Below are positions 12,852 to 19,116 of a stretch of DNA of 19,116 nt, in pieces (the first letter of the stretch is position 1; every line of letters begins with the position of its first letter). The position numbers and the translations under genes are program-made. The notes under the pieces are model-generated. The model made no database searches and was not told the DNA's origin. It saw only the letters and a list, made by a program, of their open reading frames with translations. Origin of the DNA: CAYQVW01 sp964421245 (GTDB lineage Bacteria > Margulisbacteria > WOR-1 > XYC2-FULL-46-14); contig CAYQVW010000023.1 in the NCBI GenBank assembly GCA_964421245.1, positions 1 to 19,116 on the forward strand, written 5' to 3'.

Positions 12852-14975
12852 TTATTTTATCAGTCCCTCTTGTGTTTTTATAAATATCTTTTTTCCATCT
12901 GATTTTATGGTAACCGCCCCATTAATATCCGTTCGATAAACTTTAATTCCTCTAGATTCCAATCTTTCCAACACTGATTTATGCGGATGTCTAAATTTAT
13001 TGTCTTTTCCACATGAAATAACGGCAACTTGGGGGCTTATCATCTCTAAAAATTCTGCTGAGGAAGAAGAGGAACTCCCATGATGGCCAACCTTTAAAAT
13101 ATTCGATCGTACAGCCATTCCATGGAATGGCTCTCCACACAAAATCCGCTCCTCAGCTTCTCTTTCGGAATCCCCCATCAACAAAAACGAAACATCTTGA
13201 TAAACCAATCTCAATACCACCGAATTATTATTCAAAGCCGATTCTTCTATTAATGGCTCCGATGGGCTCAAAACTTGGGCCAGAACCCTTGGCCCTAAAT
13301 TAATAATCTGCCCCGCCCTTGCAACTATATATTTGATATTCTTCTTTTTAACCAATTCTAAAAACTCAATATATTTTCTGGAAGCATGAACTTGACCAGA
13401 ATCTAAAACCATATCTACTTTTATACCAGCAAGAACCGAGGGCAAACCACCAACATGGTCATCATGAGGATGGGTTAAAACCACCAAATCCAATTTATTA
13501 ATCCCCCTTCGATGAAGAAAGGGAATTATAATCTTCTTTCCCATATCTGACCTCTTAAAAGACTCACTCCCATCTATAAGCACTCTCTTACCAGTTGGAG
13601 TTTGAATAAAAATAGCATCCCCCTGCCCCACATCAAGCACGGTCATTTCTAATAATTGTGAGGCGGGAGCGAACGCTGCACTAAAAACAAACAGAATCAA
13701 AACAACGACACAAACCAATTTTCCAATTCTAAAACGATAAATCAGAAGGCCTATAGCCAAATAATATAAAACTATTAATAAAAAGTGAGGGGAGGAAAAA
13801 AACATGTAGGCAAACGGGAGGCTGGAAAAGAAAGCAACAATACCATGCAATACTTTAAGCATCAAAAATAGTGAACCACCCAAGATTTGACCTAAAGGCA
13901 AGAAAAAGACACCCAATAGTGCTCCGGCAAACCCTAAAATAACGAGATAGCCAATCCATGGAATAATCATAAAATTCGCAAAAACAGTGACAAAGGAAAT
14001 CTGGTTGAAATTGTATAAAATAATTGGAGCGGTCATTAACATCGGAGCGATTGAAATGGAGATGAGGCTGGCCCAAAATTTCTGTAGAGGAATTTTATCA
14101 GCAATAAGTGGCGCCAAATATACCAAAGATATGGTTGCGGTAAAAGAAAGCTGAAACCCAATTTGAAAAAGAGAAAGAGGATTAATAATCAATAAAATTA
14201 AGGCAGCCAAAGACAGGGCAGTGAGAAAATCACGGTCGCGCTCAAAAACCTGTCCCAGCATCGCAGCTTGTGCCATAATTCCGGCACGAATAACCGAGGC
14301 CCCAGATCCTGCAGCCAAAACATATAGCAGGTTAAAGACAGAGGCAATAACAACTGATATCCACAAAGGCAAACGAAATGATTTTAAAATAACTAAAATA
14401 GTCCCAATTAAAATAGAAAGATGCATTCCAGAAACTACCAGTATATGAACTGTTCCGGTTTTTTTAAATTGCTCCCTAATCTCTTCTGGAACACTGGCTG
14501 CAGCCTTCCCGAAAAGAATTCCAGAGAGCAAGTCAGAATAAGGTTTTGGTAAAATTTTTTTAACAGAACTTAGTAGTTTACGACGAATATAAAAAGAGAG
14601 TGCTTTAATCGGATTTATATGTCCTTGGCTCAATACTTCGGGTTTATTAAAAGATCTAAACGAAACATATGCCCGCTCTGGTAAGCCTGGGTTTTTAGGT
14701 GCTTCTATATAGGAAAGTATTCCAGAAACCTTGATTTTGTCTCCATATAGAAGATCAGACTTTGGAAGTGAAGCTCTAACTTTCCCCCCTGCTCCTTTAA
14801 TAATCTTAAGGTAAAAAGATACTGTTTTTTCTCTAAATACAGGCTCTGAGTCAATAATTCCAACCAAATTTAGTTTTTTATCATTAAAAGGCTTAATTGG
14901 TTTATCAATTATGGGGCGAAACAAAATAATTAGTCCAATATAAATTAAAGCAACAATTAGAATTGGACGTTTCAT
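12852..14975 (-). CDS. comEC: DNA internalisation channel protein ComEC
   Basis: ComEC forms the inner-membrane channel that brings single-stranded DNA into the cell during natural transformation. The 707-residue protein has the full layout. It starts with two N-terminal helices and an OB-like DUF4131 region, followed by the competence domain with many membrane helices (LLSGILFGKA, HILVVSGMHLSIL, about 150-430), and then a metallo-beta-lactamase domain. That last domain has LDVGQGDAIF near 447, HPHDDHVGG from His502, LLMGDSE, and KVGHHGSSSSS. The metal-binding residues look intact. Residues around 614-621 (in CGEPFHGMAVR) are encoded by a palindromic element and replace the usual linker before KVGHHGS. 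The start overlaps the comEA stop by ATGA, so the two are coupled. Confidence 0.95.
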   Translation of the reverse strand: MKRPILIVALIYIGLIILFRPIIDKPIKPFNDKKLNLVGIIDSEPVFREKTVSFYLKIIKGAGGKVRASLPKSDLLYGDKIKVSGILSYIEAPKNPGLPERAYVSFRSFNKPEVLSQGHINPIKALSFYIRRKLLSSVKKILPKPYSDLLSGILFGKAAASVPEEIREQFKKTGTVHILVVSGMHLSILIGTILVILKSFRLPLWISVVIASVFNLLYVLAAGSGASVIRAGIMAQAAMLGQVFERDRDFLTALSLAALILLIINPLSLFQIGFQLSFTATISLVYLAPLIADKIPLQKFWASLISISIAPMLMTAPIILYNFNQISFVTVFANFMIIPWIGYLVILGFAGALLGVFFLPLGQILGGSLFLMLKVLHGIVAFFSSLPFAYMFFSSPHFLLIVLYYLAIGLLIYRFRIGKLVCVVVLILFVFSAAFAPASQLLEMTVLDVGQGDAIFIQTPTGKRVLIDGSESFKRSDMGKKIIIPFLHRRGINKLDLVVLTHPHDDHVGGLPSVLAGIKVDMVLDSGQVHASRKYIEFLELVKKKNIKYIVARAGQIINLGPRVLAQVLSPSEPLIEESALNNNSVVLRLVYQDVSFLLMGDSEREAEERILCGEPFHGMAVRSNILKVGHHGSSSSSSAEFLEMISPQVAVISCGKDNKFRHPHKSVLERLESRGIKVYRTDINGAVTIKSDGKKIFIKTQEGLIK
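13113..13132. repeat. 20-bp perfect palindrome inside comEC
   Basis: AGCCATTCCA followed by its exact reverse complement. With its flanks it lines up over 28 positions with the RAYT palindrome at 12566-12595 and is read in the same frame (EPFHGMAV here, EPCHGMAL there). The outer arms differ: the left foot is GGAG and not GTAG, and the right arm reads CTGTAC and not CTCTAC. Confidence 0.85.
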
Positions 14976-15517
14976 AATGAAATTTTATTTTTAAGCTTTT
15001 TAAAACTCTTTTTACCAATTCTTTTAACCTTCATAATATCTTCTAGTTTTGAGTAGGGACGCGCGGCAATTATTCTCTTTGCGGTTGCAGCACCAATTCC
15101 AGGAAGTGATTCGAGTTGCTTCTGGGTGGCAGAATTTATACTAATTTTTCCACCTGAAGATACCACGGAAGAAACTTTAACTCTTGATGGAAGCGTAATC
15201 TTCTGACCATCTTTTATCTTCTCGGCAAGATTTAGAATAGAAAGATCAGCTTTTTTAGTTGCTCCCCCAGCCTGTTCAATTGCATCCAAAACCCGATCTC
15301 CGTGCTTAAGCCGATATACACCGGGATTTTGAACCGCCCCAACCACATGCACCACCACCCTTGCAACTGAAACAGGCTTGGGAGAGTTTTTTATAGTTAT
15401 TTCGCTGATCTGAGGTTTTGATGGATTTATATGATGATTATAAATATAAACACAAGTTCCAAGGAATAAAACAATAATTAATCCAATGATGATTGTTTTG
15501 TGATTGCTAATATCCAT
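14972..15517 (-). CDS. comEA: DNA-binding competence protein ComEA (SLBB plus helix-hairpin-helix)
   Basis: ComEA binds incoming double-stranded DNA outside the inner membrane and hands it to ComEC. The 181-residue protein has an N-terminal membrane anchor (residues 8-26). An SLBB domain at about 53-110 follows (VVHVVGAVQNPGVYRLKHGDRV, INLAEKIKDGQKI-like segment). The C-terminal helix-hairpin-helix pair at about 125-181 shows SINSATQKQLESLPGIGAATAKRII, the usual DNA-backbone-binding loop. It starts three bases after the ORF6N stop; no separate promoter is evident, so the ORF6N gene probably shares its transcript. It overlaps comEC. Confidence 0.95.
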   Translation of the reverse strand: MDISNHKTIIIGLIIVLFLGTCVYIYNHHINPSKPQISEITIKNSPKPVSVARVVVHVVGAVQNPGVYRLKHGDRVLDAIEQAGGATKKADLSILNLAEKIKDGQKITLPSRVKVSSVVSSGGKISINSATQKQLESLPGIGAATAKRIIAARPYSKLEDIMKVKRIGKKSFKKLKNKISL

Positions 15518-15520
15518 AAA

Positions 15521-16042
15521 TCACCGCATAAATCCTATTTTCTTCTCAGGCTTCTCATCTATTGCAATCAACTTTCTTATTGCTTCAAAAACTGATTGGA
15601 TATTTTTCTTGTTTTCAAAGGTCCTTTCTTCTAATTTCTTCAATTTTTTTGAAACCTCAATATGACTTGTCAGAATTCTATTTAACTGGACAAACGCTCT
15701 CATAATTACAATGTTAACCTGTATGGCTCTTTTACTTTTGAGCACCGAAGACAACATAGCTATTCCTTGCTCAGTAAATACAAAAGGCAAATACTTAATG
15801 TTATGACCTCTTTTCAAGGTCGCAAATTGCGACCTTGAACACAATAATATTTTTGCCTCTTCTTTTGTGAGTTGGAACATAAAATCAAGAGGAAATCTTT
15901 CTACATTTCTTTTCACTTGCTCTTTTAGTCTCTTTGTTGGAACTTGATAAAGATTAGCCAAATGCATATCCAGCATTACTTTCTGCCCCCTTATCAAATA
16001 AATCTTGTTTTCGATTCTTTCAATTGGCACTAATTTGCTCAT
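15521..16042 (-). CDS. ORF6N-domain (phage antirepressor-like) DNA-binding protein
   Basis: The 173-residue protein has an ORF6N domain at about 5-115. Visible segments are IYLIRGQKVMLDMHLANLYQV, LKEQVKRNVERFPLDFMFQLT, LPFVFTEQGIAMLSSVLKSKRAI and VNIVIMRAFVQL. Residues 120-170 form a probable coiled coil rich in Lys and Glu. ORF6N proteins are known from phage antirepressors and as solitary, often multi-copy genes in bacterial chromosomes. The role of the chromosomal copies is unknown. No phage genes are nearby. A 27-bp palindrome lies inside the gene and encodes SRSQFATLK. It is directly upstream of comEA, so transcription into the competence genes is likely. The start at 16042 is supported by the family's N-terminus; I see no clear ribosome-binding site. 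Confidence 0.87.
   Translation of the reverse strand: MSKLVPIERIENKIYLIRGQKVMLDMHLANLYQVPTKRLKEQVKRNVERFPLDFMFQLTKEEAKILLCSRSQFATLKRGHNIKYLPFVFTEQGIAMLSSVLKSKRAIQVNIVIMRAFVQLNRILTSHIEVSKKLKKLEERTFENKKNIQSVFEAIRKLIAIDEKPEKKIGFMR
15813..15839. repeat. 27-bp palindrome inside the ORF6N gene
   Basis: TTCAAGGTCGCAA, one central base and the exact reverse complement. It encodes SRSQFATLK in the middle of the ORF6N domain. A further GACCT seven bases to the left could pair with the inner AGGTC. It is unrelated in sequence to the GGACAG and GAGCCAT palindromes elsewhere. Confidence 0.85.
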
Positions 16043-16080
16043 ATAAGAGTACTAGCAATTATGGCGCCTGGAGTAGGGAA

Positions 16081-16170
16081 TAGGTTATAGGGGTTAGGGG
16101 ATAGTTGTTTTTGTTATAAGAACAATAAAATTGATATTACTATAACCCATAACCTATCACCTATAACCTA
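16081..16170. repeat. Imperfect inverted repeat of GGTTATAGG-like units
   Basis: The 159-base space between the ORF6N gene and the transglycosylase holds two arms made of variants of ATAGGTT. The left arm (16081-16106) starts TAGGTTATAGG; the right arm (16139-16170) is its imperfect complement and ends CCTATAACCTA. The middle contains a small TTGTT/AACAA hairpin. There is no run of T after a stem, so a classical terminator is not indicated, although it lies just downstream of the purL-transglycosylase unit. Confidence 0.6.
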
Positions 16171-16201
16171 ACAAAGTGCCGAGATTCCGGACAGTTTGAG
16201 G

Positions 16202-16834
16202 CTAAATCTTCTGGTAGATCTTTAAAATATCTTCTACGTAGTGTTTTGACGAGGATTTATAGCCATTATTTCGTTTAACCGCGTTAGGTCCTTCAAGATA
16301 ACCAGCAATCCCAAGTGGAACTTGGTTTTGAGTATTCTTAAATCGATTAAATAAATATCTCATGTAACGACTAGTTCCCATTAAATTTTGATCAATATCG
16401 AAAGAATTATAAACCTTTAATCCTTTAGCAGTAGATGGTAAAAGCTGGCCTAAACCCTGAGCACCGGATGACGAAACCGCATATTTATTAAAACGTGATT
16501 CACGGGCAACTAAAGCGGTAACCAAACGAGGATTAACATTATACTTTTTTGAATATCTAACAATTCCTTCTGCAATTTGTGGAGCATCTGCTCTGGCTGA
16601 CTTTCTGGCATAGCCTCTAATAAATTTATCGATCCGAGATTGAAGTTCTAGCATAACCCCATCGGCAAAATTTGGTCCGGGAATTATTAGATGCCCCGCT
16701 GGTTGTTGATGACGCGTCACAGAAGAAGGAGTTGCAGGTTTATTATAAGTCCTGGGAGTATCCTTTACACCTGTTACTCCACTGATAATAGAAAAAGCAA
16801 ATATTAAAACAACAATTAATGAAGTACTATCCAT
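16202..16834 (-). CDS. Lytic transglycosylase (SLT domain)
   Basis: The 210-residue protein has an N-terminal signal or membrane anchor (residues 5-22) and a linker rich in Pro and Thr. A lysozyme-like SLT domain follows at about 85-208. The catalytic glutamate is Glu112 in VARESRFN, followed by SSSGAQGLGQLLPSTAK at 121-137. The later AYNAGPGAV motif appears as GYLEGPNAV at 178-186, with the glycine-proline kept and the asparagine lost. The enzyme cleaves peptidoglycan glycan strands to 1,6-anhydro products in the periplasm. Its ATG shares one base with the purL stop (TAATG), so it is coupled to a purine gene without an obvious functional link. Confidence 0.92.
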   Translation of the reverse strand: MDSTSLIVVLIFAFSIISGVTGVKDTPRTYNKPATPSSVTRHQQPAGHLIIPGPNFADGVMLELQSRIDKFIRGYARKSARADAPQIAEGIVRYSKKYNVNPRLVTALVARESRFNKYAVSSSGAQGLGQLLPSTAKGLKVYNSFDIDQNLMGTSRYMRYLFNRFKNTQNQVPLGIAGYLEGPNAVKRNNGYKSSSKHYVEDILKIYQKI

Positions 16835-19005
16835 TAGCTGATGGCATTATAGTACGATTTATTCAGTTTTGTAAGGGGTTGATTGATCAGTTTCTTTTTA
16901 CCGTGAGTAATATCTAGTTTTTTACCTGCAACTTTTCCAATAATTTTAAATGGGACCTTACCTAACATCAAGATATCTTGCAGAGAGAAAATATTCTCGG
17001 GTGAAATTGTTAGAACAATTCGTGACTGAGATTCTCCGAACAATAAAGTATCTAGTCTAATTTTATCATCCAAAGCAACATGGGCTCCCTTACCACCCAA
17101 AATACATCCCTCCGCCAAACAAATTGCCAATCCACCATCCGAAACATCGTGAGCAGAATTAATAATTCCAACCTGAATCGCATCATAACAGGCTTTTTGT
17201 ACTCTTTTTTCTAACTTAAGATTTAATTCTGGTGGAGGTCCTTCTTCTTTTGAATGTACAACTTTAAGATATTCACTTCCACCTAATTCTTCTTTATTCT
17301 CACCCAGAAGAATAATTATATCTCCGTTATTTTTAAATTCGGACGAGACCCTCTTCTCAACATCAGGTACTATGCCAATCATTCCAATAGCCGGAGTTGG
17401 ATAGATCGCTCCAGTCGGACTTTCATTATAAAAAGAGACATTCCCCGATACAACTGGAAGCTTCCAGGCTCGGCAGATATCAGAAATACCCTCTACTGAA
17501 CGTTTAAAATAATAATAGCGATCCGGTTTTTCTGGATTTCCAAAGTTTAGGCAATCTGTAACTGCGGCTGGATCAGCACCGGTTACAACCAGGTTTCGGC
17601 AGGCTTCTGCCACTGCAATTTGCGCACCCTTATAAGGATTTAGAAAACAATAACGACTATTACAATCGGTTGTCGCTGCAATACCCCATTTTTTGCCTTT
17701 CACTCGAATGACTGAGGCATCTCCTCCCGGATAAACTGAAGTGTTTACCTGAACCATATGGTCGTACTGTTCATATATTGCTTTTTTAGAAGCAATATTC
17801 GGTGAAGATAATAACTGAAGTAAAACTTTGTTTAAATCTTTTGGCTGTTTAATCTTTTTTATATGGACCGATGGCTGTTGGACCTTTTTATAAGGCATGT
17901 CATAGATTGGTGCATCGGCTAAGGCATAAGTTGGTGAACTACAGACCCGTCTACCCTTCCAATCTATTGTTAGTTTCTTTTCCTTAATAACTTTTCCAAT
18001 TGCAACTGCTTCAAGTCCCCATTTTTTGTAAATTTTTTGAATTATCTTCTCTTTACCCTTTTTAACACAAAGAAGCATTCTCTCTTGAGATTCAGACATC
18101 ATAACTTCGTAAGGTTCCATCCCCTCTTCACGTAATGGAACTTTATTTAGATCCATTTTCATCCCAACTCCACCTGCTGCTGCCATCTCTGCAGATGAAC
18201 AAGTAAGTCCGGCTGCTCCCATATCTTTTATTCCAAGAACAACTCCAGAATCGAGTGCTTCAAGGGTAGCTTCTATCAAACATTTTTCTAAGAATGGATC
18301 TCCAACCTGAACTGTTGGTCTTTTCTCTTCTTCCCCCTCCCTAAATTCAGAAGAGGCAAGAACAGAACAGCCGCCAATACCGTCTCTACCAGTTTTTGCT
18401 CCAGCATAAAGAATAGTATTGCCGATTCCGACCGCTTTTCCACGAGCTAATTTTTCTTTTGGCGCAATTCCAATACACATTGCGTTAACCAAACAGTTGC
18501 CAGAGTAGCAATCGTTAAAATATATCTCGCCACCTATTGTTGGAACACCGATACAGTTACCATAGAAAGAAATTCCATCTACAACTCCATTTAATAGAAA
18601 TTTATTATAAGGATCATCAAGTTCTCCAAAGCGGAGAGAATCTAAGCAGGCAATTGGACGGGTTCCAGCAGTAAAAATATCACGAACGATACCGCCGATT
18701 CCAGTTGCAGCCCCCTGCCTTGGTTCAATTTGTGAAGGGTGGTTATGGCTCTCCATCTTAAAGACAATTGCCATACCATCATGAACAATCCCACCAGAGT
18801 CCTCCCCTACTAATGCTTCGTACTTTCCGTTTTGGGGAAAAAGTTTTAGATATTTGCGTGAGCGAGGATAACCGCAGTGTTCTGACCATTCAACTGAGAA
18901 CATTGCAAGTTCAGTCGGAGTCGGATCACGTTTGAGAATTTTAAGAATATTCTTATATTCTTGATCGGTTAATCCAAGTTCGCGGTAAGCATCTTTTGTT
19001 AGCAT
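16834..19005 (-). CDS. purL: Phosphoribosylformylglycinamidine synthase, PurL subunit
   Basis: PurL makes FGAM from FGAR, ATP and ammonia in purine synthesis. At 723 residues it is the small bacterial and archaeal type that works with separate PurS and PurQ subunits, neither of which is seen here. Visible motifs are FSVEWSEHCGYPRSRKYLK near the N-terminus, FKMESHNHPSQIEPRQGAATG (ATP and substrate site), GAKTGRDGIGG, KDMGAAGLTCSSAEMA, ATTDCNSRYCFLNPYKGA, and VTDCLNFGNPEKPDRY. The frame is open 18 codons upstream, but MLTKDAYRELG at 19005 matches the family start and lies six bases after an extended -10. It is the first gene of a two-gene unit with the transglycosylase. Confidence 0.96.
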   Translation of the reverse strand: MLTKDAYRELGLTDQEYKNILKILKRDPTPTELAMFSVEWSEHCGYPRSRKYLKLFPQNGKYEALVGEDSGGIVHDGMAIVFKMESHNHPSQIEPRQGAATGIGGIVRDIFTAGTRPIACLDSLRFGELDDPYNKFLLNGVVDGISFYGNCIGVPTIGGEIYFNDCYSGNCLVNAMCIGIAPKEKLARGKAVGIGNTILYAGAKTGRDGIGGCSVLASSEFREGEEEKRPTVQVGDPFLEKCLIEATLEALDSGVVLGIKDMGAAGLTCSSAEMAAAGGVGMKMDLNKVPLREEGMEPYEVMMSESQERMLLCVKKGKEKIIQKIYKKWGLEAVAIGKVIKEKKLTIDWKGRRVCSSPTYALADAPIYDMPYKKVQQPSVHIKKIKQPKDLNKVLLQLLSSPNIASKKAIYEQYDHMVQVNTSVYPGGDASVIRVKGKKWGIAATTDCNSRYCFLNPYKGAQIAVAEACRNLVVTGADPAAVTDCLNFGNPEKPDRYYYFKRSVEGISDICRAWKLPVVSGNVSFYNESPTGAIYPTPAIGMIGIVPDVEKRVSSEFKNNGDIIILLGENKEELGGSEYLKVVHSKEEGPPPELNLKLEKRVQKACYDAIQVGIINSAHDVSDGGLAICLAEGCILGGKGAHVALDDKIRLDTLLFGESQSRIVLTISPENIFSLQDILMLGKVPFKIIGKVAGKKLDITHGKKKLINQPLTKLNKSYYNAIS

Positions 19006-19011
19006 GATATT

Positions 19012-19020
19012 ATTATAACA
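19012..19020 (-). promoter_or_regulatory. Extended -10 promoter of purL (leaderless)
   Basis: TGTTATAAT on the minus strand, six bases (aatatc), then the purL ATG at 19005. The nine promoter bases are identical to those of coaE and the small membrane protein. Confidence 0.78.
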
Positions 19021-19042
19021 TGTACGTCTAGTAGCAAATAAG

Positions 19043-19116
19043 ATGAAATTTTTACCCAATATTGACGCCTATGAAAGCAATAGTCAACCTTTTTGGAAAC
19101 CAGCGACTAAACGTCG
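19043..19116 (+). other. Possible 5' end of a plus-strand gene, cut by the window edge
   Basis: Two overlapping plus-strand frames are open to the edge. One starts at 19043 (MKFLPNIDAYESNSQPFWKP) and one at 19071 (MKAIVNLFGNQRLNV). Only 15 to 24 codons are visible, and neither has a clear ribosome-binding site or the leaderless promoter seen elsewhere. A gene start diverging from purL is likely by layout, but I cannot choose the frame or name a product. Confidence 0.25.

Overview
The window is about 19 kb of AT-rich, very compact bacterial DNA; the largest gap between genes is about 160 bases. The organism looks like a diderm with both outer-membrane barrels and SLH domains, and it has several small genes and palindromes typical of uncultured candidate phyla. 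A lineage near Margulisbacteria/Saganbacteria (WOR-1) would fit, but that is an inference from gene content, not something the sequence proves. No rRNA, tRNA or CRISPR array was seen.

Layout, left to right: (1) a GGQ-domain ribosome-rescue protein (+) meets a small membrane protein (-). (2) A strongly divergent phosphoglycerate-kinase-like gene (+) runs to within 8 bases of the end of a long minus-strand cluster. That cluster, in transcription order, is coaE, proA, nadD, an M16 zinc peptidase, dut and dapB (7053 down to 2219). (3) Back to back with coaE, a plus-strand cluster of three overlapping genes (7116-11661) encodes cell-envelope proteins: an outer-membrane barrel, a secreted protein with a FlgD/T9SS-CTD-like C-terminus, and a PorV-like barrel fused to three SLH domains. 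(4) On the minus strand follow rpe, a REP-associated tyrosine transposase (RAYT), the DNA-uptake pair comEC and comEA, and an ORF6N-domain gene. (5) The right end has a lytic transglycosylase cotranscribed with purL, then the possible start of a plus-strand gene cut by the window edge.

Two patterns run across these genes. First, five cluster-leading genes share the same start arrangement, TGNTATAAT, exactly six bases, then ATG. This puts transcription start on the A of ATG and implies leaderless mRNAs. Downstream genes start by TAATG or ATGA overlaps, by Shine-Dalgarno sites, or with no clear site. Second, perfect or near-perfect palindromes of 20 to 30 bp lie in frame inside coding sequences: two in coaE, one in comEC, one in the RAYT gene and a different one in the ORF6N gene. 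The RAYT copy carries the GTAG foot expected of REP-type hairpins, so a RAYT-driven family of protein-coding palindromic elements is the most interesting candidate system here.
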